Assembly (NCBI GenBank): GCA_963735175.1 | Contig: CAVTJX010000016.1 | Location: 310,001-374,000, forward strand | Reading direction: 5' to 3' | DNA: 64,000 nt | Source: CAVTJX01 sp963735175 | GTDB taxonomy: Bacteria > Electryoneota > RPQS01 | Shown: piece after piece, positions 46,939 to 56,126 of the stretch | Position numbering within the stretch: the first letter of the stretch is position 1 | How the letters are laid out: the number at the start of each line of letters is the position of its first letter | The notes under the pieces: model-generated | The model's input: only the letters and a program-made list of their open reading frames with translations | Told to the model about the DNA's origin: nothing | The model's database searches: none | Position numbers and translations under genes: made by a program

Positions 46939-48315
46939 TTGGCGACGGTTGCTGAACAGCTTGCCGCCTTCACCGCGCAGGTCCGCTACGAGGATCTTTC
47001 GGCCGCGGCAGTATATCAGGTGAAACGGTTTTTGTGGGACTCACTGGGCTGCGCTTACGGCGGGCTCGACACGCGCGACGCGGCGATGATGCGCGAACTC
47101 ATGCGCGATCTCGGCGGCCCGGGAGAATCCAGCGTGATCGGCACGGGCGAACGCGCCCCGGCGCTGCACACGAGCCTCGTGAACGGGCTGCTGATCCGTG
47201 CCCTCGACTACAATGATATTTACTGGAACCAGGATCCCAGCCATCCTTCGGACCTCATTCCCGCCGCCCTCAGCACGGGCGAGGCAAGGGGCCGCTCGGG
47301 ACGCGACCTGATCCTGGCCATTGCCCTGGCCTATGAATTCGAGATGCGCTTCTGCCAGGCGGGTCTGCCGGGGATCCGCGAACGCAAGTGGCATCACGCC
47401 AGCCTGACTGCCTTCGTCTCGCCCCTCGTCGCCGGCAAAATGCTCGGCCTGAACGCGGAACAACTGACGCACGCGATGGGCATTTCGGCCTCGCATTCGA
47501 TGACGCTCGGCTGCGTCACGGCGGGCAAGCTGACCATGATGAAGAACACCGTCGATCCCATGGCGACGCAGAGCGGCGTACAGGCGGCGCTGCTGGCGGA
47601 AAAGGGTTATCATGGACCGGCCCATGTCATCGACGGCAAGGAAGGGCTCACGCAGTGCCTGGGTCCGGACTGGGATCTGAATCGCCTGACCAACGGTCTT
47701 GGCCAGGACTGGCAGATCCTGATCTGCGGCATGAAAGCGTTCCCTACCGAAGCGCTGACGCACGCGCCGATTTCCGGTGTGCTCAGCCTCGTGCTGGAGA
47801 ACGATTTACAGTGCGAGCAGATTGCGCTCGTGGAGATCGACACGCTGGCGAAGGCCGCCGATATTCTCTCCGATCCCTCGAAGTACAATCCCACCACGCG
47901 CGAGACCGCCGATCACTCCCTGCCCTACTGCCTCGCGGCGGCGATGGTGTTGCGCCGCGTGACGCCGGACATCTTCGGCGAAGAATTCCTCGTCGACACA
48001 CGGATCCGCGAAACGCTGCCCAAAATCAAGGTCCGCGCCGATGCGTCGTTCGAGGCCCAGTTCCCAAAGCTGCAACCGTGCAACGTGCGCATCACATTGA
48101 CCGATGGGCGCACATTGTCGCGTCATCTCGACTGGCCCAAGGGCGATCCACGCTCGCCGATGTCCGACGACGAGCTTGACGTCAAGGTGAAAAGCCTGAC
48201 GCAAACCAAGCTCTCGGGTAAGGCATACGCCGCGCTGCGTGGCAGAGTATTCGGATTGGAACAGGTCGCGCGCATCGACGAACTGATGAACGCCACGCGT
48301 TGCGATCTCGCATAA
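46939..48315 (+). CDS. MmgE/PrpD family protein
   Basis: Member of the 2-methylcitrate dehydratase / cis-aconitate decarboxylase fold, about 458 residues. TTG 46939 is chosen since GGGAGG lies 5 nt before it and the protein then begins in the usual way (TVAEQLAAFTAQVRYEDLSA). Other landmarks: RFLWDSLGCAYGG, LVNGLLIRALDYNDIYWNQD, GISASHSMTLGCVTAGKLTM and GMKAFPTEALTHAPI. No prpB, prpC or acn gene is nearby, so a methylcitrate role is not supported; the family also includes many uncharacterised hydratases/decarboxylases. Confidence 0.88.
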   Translation: MATVAEQLAAFTAQVRYEDLSAAAVYQVKRFLWDSLGCAYGGLDTRDAAMMRELMRDLGGPGESSVIGTGERAPALHTSLVNGLLIRALDYNDIYWNQDPSHPSDLIPAALSTGEARGRSGRDLILAIALAYEFEMRFCQAGLPGIRERKWHHASLTAFVSPLVAGKMLGLNAEQLTHAMGISASHSMTLGCVTAGKLTMMKNTVDPMATQSGVQAALLAEKGYHGPAHVIDGKEGLTQCLGPDWDLNRLTNGLGQDWQILICGMKAFPTEALTHAPISGVLSLVLENDLQCEQIALVEIDTLAKAADILSDPSKYNPTTRETADHSLPYCLAAAMVLRRVTPDIFGEEFLVDTRIRETLPKIKVRADASFEAQFPKLQPCNVRITLTDGRTLSRHLDWPKGDPRSPMSDDELDVKVKSLTQTKLSGKAYAALRGRVFGLEQVARIDELMNATRCDLA

Positions 48316-48335
48316 AGGACTCGTCGATCTGAAAG

Positions 48336-48372
48336 AAATAGCGGCAAGTGCTTCGTGCGCTTACCGCTATTT
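48336..48372 (+). terminator. Hairpin after the PrpD-like gene
   Basis: AAATAGCGG (48336-48344) pairs with CCGCTATTT (48364-48372); inside, AAGTGC pairs with GCGCTT around a short loop. It begins 21 nt after the stop at 48315. The run of T at the end of the stem supports termination. The rest of 48373-48589 is gene-free. Confidence 0.72.
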
Positions 48373-48589
48373 GCGTGTTCTTATCGAGCCGCGGATCTTG
48401 GCATCGACAATGGCATGCCGCGGATTTTCCTGAAGTTCGAAAGTCGAGAGACTCTCACCTATTTCCCGCCAGGGAATGGGCACTTTATCGTGGAGAATGT
48501 GCCGAGCGACGGTCGGATCGGGAATATGCAACACCGAAAGAGGGACAGGCGCAGCCGAAAGACACCTGCCGTGCGGTAAAAAAATGAAA

Positions 48590-48613
48590 CGCGCGGGGTA
48601 TAAACCCCGCGCG
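48590..48613 (-). terminator. Rho-independent terminator of the YhaN-like gene
   Basis: CGCGCGGGGT (48590-48599) and ACCCCGCGCG (48604-48613) form a perfect 10-bp stem with a 4-nt loop. On the minus strand it is followed by TTTCATTTTTTTACC, a strong T-run. It lies about 47 nt after the stop at 48660. Confidence 0.88.
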
Positions 48614-48659
48614 ACATATCATGGGCGTCCGCGCGATCGGGCGCAGCGTCGCGAGCTGC

Positions 48660-51600
48660 TCACCGCCAGGCGGTGTCGCGCTCCTCGGCGGTCAGGGAGA
48701 CCGGCGTGCCCCACGTCTCGAAGACTGCATGACGCGTAAGCAGAATCACCTGCCGTTCGGTGGCGAGGCGGTTCAACGCGTCACGGACGCGCTGCAAGTG
48801 CGCGTCATCGAGATGCGCGAACGGTTCGTCCCAGACGACGGGATTGGTATCGCAGGATTGAATCGTGTCCAGCACGCCGAGGCGCACGGACAACCGCACG
48901 AGATCCTGCAGTCCGTCGGACAGCGAAGCGAGTCGGCGGGTCGTACCGTCGAAGGCCGTGACCATCCAGCCCGTACCGTCGCTGAACTGGATTTCGAAGA
49001 GCCGTTCGCCGGACAGGCGCCGGAGTTGCCGGTTGATGGCGTCGTTCAACTGCTCAGACGAGATATGACCGATCTCGTTCAGTTCGGCCACGATCGCGGT
49101 GATGAGTTCCTGCGTGGTCATCAGATCGCGTTCGAGTGAATCTACCCGATCGCGGAACAGGCTCGCTTCGCGGCGCAAATCATCGAGGGGCCGCTGGGCG
49201 GCGAGTTCGGTTTCCAGGTCCTCCAAGCGCAGGCTTTCGAGTTCCAACTGCAGGCGACGGCGTTCCGTTTCGACTTCATTGATCCCGCCGCGGATAATCT
49301 GCTCTTGCCCGGCGTACTTGGCGGCGTATTCCGACGTCTCGCCGTGCAGCAAATAGAGCGGGTCTTTCACGCCGAGGCGCTGGCGCACTTCGGCGGCTTC
49401 CTCGTTCAGCAGAGTTTCGCGGGCGCGCAGTTCGTCGTAGGTCTGGCGCGCGGAGACAGCCCGCCGCACGTCCCGCAATTGCTGCCGCAGTTCTTCGCGT
49501 TCGGACCACACGGCCTGCAACCCATCCAGATCGCCATTGGCCAACAGACCGCCGGCGGCGCGATTCAAATCGGACATGCGAGCGCGGATGCCGGCAATTT
49601 GCGATTCACGGTCCACCAGCAACTGCCGCGAGGCCGCCTGCTGCTCCAAAGTGTTCAGGCGAGCGGCGAGTTCCGCTCGCGCGGTTTCGTGAGCCTGGCG
49701 CCGCTGCTGCAGCAATGCCGTGAGTTCGGCGTGTTCCCGCGTCCGGGCGGTGACCTTGTCTTCCAGTTCGACGATCCGCCGGGCGGCCGCGCCGCCTTCG
49801 GCATAGGCGGCCCAGTCCGCCTGAAGTTCATTGAACCGCCATTCCAGCTTCTGAAAGTCCTGGTACAGGCGGCGCAGGTTCGCGGCACTCATTCCCGAAA
49901 GAGGCGGAGGCAGCCGGCGCGCGAACTCGGCGGGGATGTCATCGGTTGCAGCGGGCGTTTCACCCTCGACGAGATCCGCCACGGTCGTGTCCCAGCGCTC
50001 GCGTTCATCACAGAGCGCGAGGTACTCCCGTAACCGGGCGAGGGCCTTGTCGAGGGACGGCATCAGGGCGAGCGGTCCGAGGGCGCGCTCGAGTCTCCCG
50101 GCGTCGGCGGTAACATCATCGTGACTTTTCTGGGTCATGGCCTCGGCGGCGCTGACGGCATCGCGCTCGCGGCGCGCCCGGGTCCAAAGGAAGCCGAATA
50201 GCAGCATCATCAAGCCGCCGGCGGTGATGCCGGCCAGCAAGCCAATATCCCAGCCCTGGAACTTCGCCGTCGCAGCGAAGACGGCAATCGCGACCAACAG
50301 GGTCCAGAAGATCCCCGGCTGCCGGCGGGACTTGCGTTTCAGGATCGCGCCACGGGCCCGCAATCCATCCAGGTCCCCACGGAGCGTGGCTTGCAAACGG
50401 CGCAAGTCGTGATAGTCGCGCAGCCGTCCGACGGTGGACGCGTCATAGGCCTGAAAGTCCGCGAACCGCTCGCGCAGTTTGGCCCGGACTTGCGTCGCCT
50501 TCTCACGGGCTTCACCGAGCGCCGCGAGAGCCGCTTCGCGTTTGGGTCCAGCGGACGATGCCTCACCGGCGGCGGCGAATTCATCCAGCACGCAAAGATC
50601 TTCAGATTTTAAAGCCAACACGGGCGCGAATTCGTGCTGCAATTGCTGTTGCACGCCTTCACGCTGGCGGACGAGTTCGATCCGGCCCCGCAACAGCGAT
50701 GTCAGTTCGATTTTGGCGGCGTCGATTTCACGCAACAGCGCCTCAGCCCGCACCACCGTCGAATCATCTTCGGGCGGCGCCAACATAGCGAGTTCTTCCT
50801 GGACACGCTGCACCTCCATCGCCATTCGCGTACGTTCCACATGCAAGCCGGTGATTTCGGCTACCAATTCCCGCTCGCGAACGGTCGCGGCGACGAACTG
50901 CTCGATCAACGATCCCAAGTCGTCGGGAGCCTTTCGCAGATTTTCGTCCACCCTTTCGAGCCGCGCCTGCAGCGATTCGTGTTGTTCCCGCAGTTGCAGC
51001 ACGGCATAGCATTCCTGGCGGATTTCGGCAATCCAGGTTTCCAGCCGCACGGCGCGATTGGCCAGCGCACAGACCTTGTCCAGATCCTCAGCTTCCGCGT
51101 AGAGAACCTGCACCCGGGAGTAGGTTTCGGCGATCCGCAGTTCGAGTTCCTGCCGCCGCTGCGCTTCCGCAGCCAGAGCGGTGTGCAAGCGCTCACTGCG
51201 CTCCTGGGCGAGCGTAGCTTCCTCCCAGTCCGCGCGGGCGACGGCCAGCTTGCCGCCATCGCCGTGCTCGCCGCGCAATTCCCGCTGACGCGTCCGCCAG
51301 CCATCCAGTTCGAATTCGAGAGGGCGGCGCAGGACGCGTTCGACGTCCTCGGCAATGGGAGTATCACCCGGCACGGTCAGGCGTCCGGCGGCAACCACAT
51401 GGAAGCGCGCGAACACTTCACTCGGCAGAAAGTCCGAAGGCCGCTCGGGGGCGGTCCCATTGTCTTGCAGATGGACCGGTGCGAGTTCATTTATTGCCGT
51501 TGGCTCAACGGGTCCCCACGTCGTTTCTCGCGCACCGTCCGGCAACTGGCAGACGAGGCATCCCTTCCGGTTCTGGTATAGGAAATCCACTTCGATGCGT

Positions 51601-51812
51601 TCGAAGCCGCCCTCGGACAAATCGGCGCAGAGCGCGGCACGCTCGGCGTCCGGCGCGAAAGCCGCGAGCAGGGCTTTCACTAAGAGAGATTTGCCCGAAC
51701 CATTGGGGCCGAGTACGATCCACGGTGGCGCCGACGATGCCTCCGCCTGCGGAGACGGGAGGCGGAGCACTACGGGAGATGAACCGAGAATTGCAAGTCG
51801 AGTGATTCGCAC
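48660..51812 (-). CDS. SMC-like AAA ATPase with central membrane hairpin (YhaN-like)
   Basis: 1050-residue ABC-type ATPase of the Rad50/SbcC/SMC class. GTG 51812 (VRITRLAILGSSPVVLRLPS; AGG 7 nt upstream) is chosen as start. Walker A is GPNGSGKS at 35-42; signature LSDGLQDLVRLSVRLG near 964; Walker B VVWDEPFAHLD near 992-1002; the switch His is in LLTRHAVF near 1028. Two long coiled coils flank, in place of a hinge or zinc hook, two hydrophobic segments at about 501-514 and 522-542 (FWTLLVAIAVFAAT; GLLAGITAGGLMMLLFGFLW). This layout is that of YhaN, usually paired with the nuclease YhaO, but no nuclease gene is adjacent. Frame intact over 3.15 kb. Confidence 0.85.
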   Translation of the reverse strand: MRITRLAILGSSPVVLRLPSPQAEASSAPPWIVLGPNGSGKSLLVKALLAAFAPDAERAALCADLSEGGFERIEVDFLYQNRKGCLVCQLPDGARETTWGPVEPTAINELAPVHLQDNGTAPERPSDFLPSEVFARFHVVAAGRLTVPGDTPIAEDVERVLRRPLEFELDGWRTRQRELRGEHGDGGKLAVARADWEEATLAQERSERLHTALAAEAQRRQELELRIAETYSRVQVLYAEAEDLDKVCALANRAVRLETWIAEIRQECYAVLQLREQHESLQARLERVDENLRKAPDDLGSLIEQFVAATVRERELVAEITGLHVERTRMAMEVQRVQEELAMLAPPEDDSTVVRAEALLREIDAAKIELTSLLRGRIELVRQREGVQQQLQHEFAPVLALKSEDLCVLDEFAAAGEASSAGPKREAALAALGEAREKATQVRAKLRERFADFQAYDASTVGRLRDYHDLRRLQATLRGDLDGLRARGAILKRKSRRQPGIFWTLLVAIAVFAATAKFQGWDIGLLAGITAGGLMMLLFGFLWTRARRERDAVSAAEAMTQKSHDDVTADAGRLERALGPLALMPSLDKALARLREYLALCDERERWDTTVADLVEGETPAATDDIPAEFARRLPPPLSGMSAANLRRLYQDFQKLEWRFNELQADWAAYAEGGAAARRIVELEDKVTARTREHAELTALLQQRRQAHETARAELAARLNTLEQQAASRQLLVDRESQIAGIRARMSDLNRAAGGLLANGDLDGLQAVWSEREELRQQLRDVRRAVSARQTYDELRARETLLNEEAAEVRQRLGVKDPLYLLHGETSEYAAKYAGQEQIIRGGINEVETERRRLQLELESLRLEDLETELAAQRPLDDLRREASLFRDRVDSLERDLMTTQELITAIVAELNEIGHISSEQLNDAINRQLRRLSGERLFEIQFSDGTGWMVTAFDGTTRRLASLSDGLQDLVRLSVRLGVLDTIQSCDTNPVVWDEPFAHLDDAHLQRVRDALNRLATERQVILLTRHAVFETWGTPVSLTAEERDTAWR

Positions 51813-51928
51813 GTGGATACCTAAGCAATGAACGATGCAGATAAAGGCAGTCAATTTCTCGTAATCCTACGGAAACCCCCGCCATTGGGTCGGTTACGCT
51901 CAAGGCAGAGATATTTCGCAGTATAGTT

Positions 51929-51957
51929 AATATACGAACCGTCGTCTGCGAATACAA
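51929..51957 (-). promoter_or_regulatory. Candidate promoter of the YhaN-like gene
   Basis: Minus-strand TTGTAT at 51952-51957, 17-nt spacer, TATATT at 51929-51934; predicted start near 51922, giving a leader of about 110 nt. A second, weaker TTGACT lies at about 51850. The spacer 51813-52222 also serves the divergent outer-membrane-like gene, for which no clear promoter was seen. Confidence 0.42.
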
Positions 51958-52222
51958 GTCATCGAGGCGACCCAAATCGAGATTTCGCACACACTTGGAG
52001 ACTGTATCAAGGGTCGCTTATGATTCCCAAGTCATTTATGAATAATCAGCTTACCGAAACCGTGTCAGAATCCGCCCGAAACTGGACTGAAACTGCCCTC
52101 TTCAGGACTCACTCCGGATTCAGGAAATTGAATTCCTGTGAGCAATCGCTCGCACTTCCGCGCAGTTTTTATTAATTTAGATGTTTAGACAGGAACCGGA
52201 TCTACAGCATCCCAATGAAAAC

Positions 52223-53008
52223 ATGACAAGAAGATCCACCTTCGGCGTACTGTTGCCGATATTATTGGCTTTCGCGGTGGTCCGTCCCACGCAGGCGGTA
52301 GACTACGTGCGGTTGAAAAGCGGCGAGGTACTGCGCTGCGTTGTACTGCGCCAGGATACCACTGCGGTGTTCACCACGGATGAAGCGCATCGCCACACTC
52401 CGCAGCCGCCGTTACAGGTGTACGGGCGGGCGGAGGTCGAGAGCATTTGGCTGGACACCCCGCCCTCGGCGGCGGCGCACGCGGCGTACCGCCCGCACAC
52501 TTCCGGCCTGGAAGCCGGCGGATCGTTTGCGTTTCAGACATGGGCAGAAACGACGCAACTTCGCCGTTACCTCGTCTGGGCCTCGCTGCACGGCGGCTTC
52601 GACATTACAAAAGAGCTGGGTCTGGAAATGGATGCGGACGTGACGCTGCCCTTCGGCAAGAAAGCGGACGCGGCGTGGCACCGCAACGTCGTGGCCTATC
52701 AAGCCGTGATGAATGTGGCGGCGCATCCGTTCGTGTGGCGTGGCATTATCCCCTTTGCCGCCGCGGGCGGCGGAATCGCGCTGGGCGTTCCGAACGGCGA
52801 TCTGATTCTCACCCGTTTCTCGGATGTCCGCAACGTCGTGGATTTCGCGTTGGGAGCCAAGTGGGGATCGAACGGTCTCGGCTACCGCCTCGAGTGGCGG
52901 CATCACTATTACATCTGGACCCCGGATCAGAAAATTCTCGGCCGGCGTGTCTCCGAACAATCGGCGGACGCGTCTATGATTCGCGCAACCCTGTTCCTCT
53001 ACCGTTAA
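52223..53008 (+). CDS. Predicted outer-membrane or periplasmic beta-barrel-like protein
   Basis: About 261 residues. Signal peptide MTRRSTFGVLLPILLAFAVV then RPTQA/VDYV. A short N-terminal beta region (YVRLKSGEVLRCVVLRQDTT) is followed from residue 100 by alternating aromatic strands (FAFQTWAETTQLRRYLVWAS, ELGLEMDADVTLPFG, YRLEWRHHYYIWTPDQ) and a closing aromatic end RATLFLYR, as in small outer-membrane barrels. ATG 52181 is a possible longer start. It precedes the metallopeptidase by 19 nt and is probably cotranscribed with it. No family name can be given. Confidence 0.65.
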   Translation: MTRRSTFGVLLPILLAFAVVRPTQAVDYVRLKSGEVLRCVVLRQDTTAVFTTDEAHRHTPQPPLQVYGRAEVESIWLDTPPSAAAHAAYRPHTSGLEAGGSFAFQTWAETTQLRRYLVWASLHGGFDITKELGLEMDADVTLPFGKKADAAWHRNVVAYQAVMNVAAHPFVWRGIIPFAAAGGGIALGVPNGDLILTRFSDVRNVVDFALGAKWGSNGLGYRLEWRHHYYIWTPDQKILGRRVSEQSADASMIRATLFLYR

Positions 53009-53027
53009 GCCATTCTCTGGAGTCGTT

Positions 53028-55994
53028 GTGAACGCACTGAACGAACGGCCCGGACTGTTCCGGGCCATGTACCTGCTACTTTTCCTCACGGCGCTGCCAC
53101 TGGCGGTCTGGGCCGCCGAATGGCCGGCCAGCCACGAACTACGCGACCTGCAACGACGGTCGAGCGCTTCATTGCCGAATCCCGGGATGTTTTCAGGGTG
53201 GCAGATTTTGTGGAGCCCGGCACTGGACGCTCCGGTGATGGGGATCGGCACTCCGGTGGCGGTGGGCACGGTGAACACACCGCAAGCGCTGCTGGAACGG
53301 GTGACGGATGCCACGGGCACGCATGCGGATTTCGAGGCGATCCGGGAAACGACGGTGCGGGGACTGACGCGCGATTACTTCCGGGAAATGCGGGAGAAGC
53401 TCCCGGTGCTGGGCGGACGGGCCGACATCGTGCGCAACGCGCGAGGCGAGATCAGCCGCTGGAGTCTGCGCGCGCATGACCGTTGGCCTGTCGTCGACAC
53501 ACATCTGCTGGACGCAAACACAGCCGCCGGCGCACTGTCGGCGATGTTGCCGTCCGCGGCGTGGGCATTGGAGCGGGATTGCAGCTTTGCCGCCTGGTTT
53601 CCTGACGGCGAGCGCCGTGCCCTGCGTCCCGTGTACTGGGTGCGCGTGGCGGGCAAACACGTGCACGAACGTTGGGAAGGAATTGTCGACGCGGTTTCGG
53701 GCGAGGTGTTGCTAAACTGGCCGGGGGTCAAGTCCGACAACGTCAGCGGCACCGTGACCGGCCCATTTTGGCAGCCGTACATTCAGAGCCCGGTACAAAC
53801 CGCGCCACATTCCTTTGAAAGCGTCTGGGTCAACGGCGAGGAAGAGGATACGACCGACGTGGACGGCGCGTTTACGCATATGGTGGGCGACTCCGCTCAG
53901 CTCTATGTGCCGCTCGCCGGTTCCTATGTGATGGTCATTGTGGAGGGGGATACGGTACGCGCCATAAGGCGGACGGAACATGCGCCGTATTCGCCACTGA
54001 ACCTGGCGTGGGCTGTGGGTACGGACGGCGCCACCGCGGCAGAACTCAACATTTACTACCACGTGCTGCGGATTCACGGGTGGTACAAATCACTCGATTC
54101 CACCTTCAGCGGAATGGACGCGCCCATCCCGGCCGTGGCCAATTACAGTCAGATCCCCGACAACGCATTCTGGACAGGCGGCGCGCTGGTTTTCGGCAGG
54201 GGCGCAAACTTCCGGAATTTCGGGATGTTCAGCGACATCATTTACCATGAATACACGCACGGCGTGACCGACGGCATCTACCCCGAGAACACGCTTCCCT
54301 ATGCGGGTCAATCCGGCGCGCTGGATGAGGCGTTCTCGGATTATTTCGGCGGCACCATCAACGGCGATCCGTACATGGGGGAGTACATCGGCGGCTCCTT
54401 TAACAGTTGGTTCCGCAATTTGCTGGAGGCGCACTTCTTCCCCGACGACTGGGTGGGAGAGGTGCATGACGACAGCCGCTTCATCTCCGAATCGCTGTGG
54501 CAGATCCGCACGGCGCTGGGCGCGGAACTGACCGACGAGCTCGCGCATTTTTCACGTTACGCGCTGCCGGACGATTTTCTCGGCTATTTCACCGCGGTGA
54601 TCGAGACGGACGACGACGACGGCAACCTGCTGAACGGCACGCCGCACGGCCTGACGATCTATAACGCGTTCGGCGACCATGGAATCGGCCCGGGCAACGA
54701 TCCCGAATTCGCGATCCGCAATCGGCACGCCGTGGCCGACGGCAGCGGCGGCAGCACCGGCGACGGCGACCGTTATTTTGAAGCCGGGGAGACCATCGAG
54801 CTGACATTCGATCTCGCCAACGAAGCGATTCTCTATCCGCCGCCGGCTTCGGGCATTGTCGTCACGGTGGTCCCGCATTCGGCGGCGCTCACGGCGGAGA
54901 ACGGAGTCATCACGCTGACGGAACTGGCGGCCGGCGACAGCGCAACGTTGTCGCCCGTGCTGTTACACATTGCGGGCGACGCCGCCGATCAATGGGCGGC
55001 GGTCGTCATCGGGGTCACGGCGAATGACGGCGCGGTCACGTTTACCGACACGGTGGAGTTCATGCTCGGCACGCCCCACCTGCTGATTGTGGAGGATGAC
55101 TCGACAACGACCCTGGAAGAATTCGTCACCGAAAACTTGCATACGCGAAATATCATTTACGACCAGGCCGAACTATCCAACAGCGTGGCGCTGACCGACA
55201 GCCTGCTACCCCAGCCCGGAGTTGTGATCTGGCTGTCGGGAAACGCGCGGGGGGCCGTGCTGTCGGCCACGGATCAGACACTGCTTGCGGCCTACATCGC
55301 GCAGGGCAATCGCGTCGTGCTCAGCGGACAGAATATTGTGGACGACCTCGCCGGCAGCGCGTTTCTTGAAGATTCGCTGCAGGTCGCCGTGGCCAGCGAC
55401 TCGCTGCACGTTCCGCTTTCGATCCAAACTGCGGGGGCGCCGTTTCAGGGCGATTGGTACCTGCTGATCGGCGGGAGCGGCGCCGGAAACCAGACCGCCG
55501 TGACATCGTTGCAGGCGCTGGGCACGAGCCGCGTCGTCGCGCACTATGCCGATTCCACCGGCCCGGTGGCCGCGGTCGAGTGCGCCGATGGTCACGCCTT
55601 AGTGCTGGGTTTCGGAATCGAAGCGATTTCGGGCGTGGGCAGCAGCGATCCGTTGACCGCGATGATGACGCGGATCTTCGCGTGGGCAGATGACGTGCTA
55701 AGTGTGACACCGCGGCCCGGCGTGCCTGTGTTCCTGCCGACCGTCGCCACACTGGGCGCGGCGTATCCGAATCCATTCAACAGCACGACGAATCTTGCCT
55801 ATGCCCTGCCCGCTGTGCGCGGGGCGGAGTTAGTGGTGTTTGACGTGCTGGGGCGGATGGTGGACCAGCGGCGAATCACGGCGGCGAAGGGAACGCTGCA
55901 CTGGGGGCTGGACCGGGCCTCGGGCGTGTACTTCGCGCAGATCCGCTGGAACGGCGGGCAGACCAAGCCGGTGAAGCTGCTGCTCGTGCGGTAG
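53028..55994 (+). CDS. Secreted M4-like zinc metallopeptidase with type IX-like sorting domain
   Basis: 988 residues. Signal peptide to about Ala30; propeptide with FTP/PepSY-like features to about 235; catalytic domain about 240-560 with zinc motif HEYTH (His407, Glu408, His411) and third ligand Glu434 in SGALDEAFSDYFGG, the thermolysin/fungalysin arrangement. Then a beta-sandwich (GDGDRYFEAGETIELTFDLA), an alpha/beta domain (HLLIVEDDSTTTLEEFV to GFGIEAISGVGS) shared with the protein at 38.7 kb, and an 85-residue sorting domain (LGAAYPNPFNSTTNLAYALP to VKLLLVR). Frame intact. Likely exported to the cell surface or medium to degrade protein. Confidence 0.88.
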   Translation: MNALNERPGLFRAMYLLLFLTALPLAVWAAEWPASHELRDLQRRSSASLPNPGMFSGWQILWSPALDAPVMGIGTPVAVGTVNTPQALLERVTDATGTHADFEAIRETTVRGLTRDYFREMREKLPVLGGRADIVRNARGEISRWSLRAHDRWPVVDTHLLDANTAAGALSAMLPSAAWALERDCSFAAWFPDGERRALRPVYWVRVAGKHVHERWEGIVDAVSGEVLLNWPGVKSDNVSGTVTGPFWQPYIQSPVQTAPHSFESVWVNGEEEDTTDVDGAFTHMVGDSAQLYVPLAGSYVMVIVEGDTVRAIRRTEHAPYSPLNLAWAVGTDGATAAELNIYYHVLRIHGWYKSLDSTFSGMDAPIPAVANYSQIPDNAFWTGGALVFGRGANFRNFGMFSDIIYHEYTHGVTDGIYPENTLPYAGQSGALDEAFSDYFGGTINGDPYMGEYIGGSFNSWFRNLLEAHFFPDDWVGEVHDDSRFISESLWQIRTALGAELTDELAHFSRYALPDDFLGYFTAVIETDDDDGNLLNGTPHGLTIYNAFGDHGIGPGNDPEFAIRNRHAVADGSGGSTGDGDRYFEAGETIELTFDLANEAILYPPPASGIVVTVVPHSAALTAENGVITLTELAAGDSATLSPVLLHIAGDAADQWAAVVIGVTANDGAVTFTDTVEFMLGTPHLLIVEDDSTTTLEEFVTENLHTRNIIYDQAELSNSVALTDSLLPQPGVVIWLSGNARGAVLSATDQTLLAAYIAQGNRVVLSGQNIVDDLAGSAFLEDSLQVAVASDSLHVPLSIQTAGAPFQGDWYLLIGGSGAGNQTAVTSLQALGTSRVVAHYADSTGPVAAVECADGHALVLGFGIEAISGVGSSDPLTAMMTRIFAWADDVLSVTPRPGVPVFLPTVATLGAAYPNPFNSTTNLAYALPAVRGAELVVFDVLGRMVDQRRITAAKGTLHWGLDRASGVYFAQIRWNGGQTKPVKLLLVR

Positions 55995-56004
55995 AGGACG
56001 CGTT

Positions 56005-56036
56005 ACGCGCGGGGAGCGGAATCCTCGCGCGGCGAT
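56005..56036. repeat. REP-like palindromic repeat, copy A
   Basis: ACGCGCGGGGAGCGGAATCC then TCGCGCGGCGAT. The arms CGCGCGGGGA and TCCTCGCGCG can pair around GCGGA. Two further copies occur at 57707 and 57891; all three are outside genes. Confidence 0.65.
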
Positions 56037-56048
56037 TCGTTTAAATTG

Positions 56049-56078
56049 AAAAGGCGGAGCCGTGAGGTTCCGCCTTTT
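56049..56078. terminator. Bidirectional terminator between convergent genes
   Basis: AAAAGGCGGAGCC (56049-56061) and GGTTCCGCCTTTT (56066-56078) form a 13-bp stem with one G-T pair and a GTGA tetraloop, with A-run before and T-run after. It can serve both the peptidase (stop 55994) and the FG-GAP gene (stop 56127). A second GC palindrome, GGGCGCGATGAATCGCGCCC, lies just beside it at about 56107-56126. Confidence 0.88.
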
Positions 56079-56126
56079 ACATTCTGTTTTGTGCGCAACC
56101 GTCCGCGGGCGCGATGAATCGCGCCC

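Noticed and set aside
48316..48589. A small gene in the spacer after the PrpD-like gene
   Set aside because: Two overlapping short frames exist, but they lack ribosome sites and overlap the terminator hairpin.
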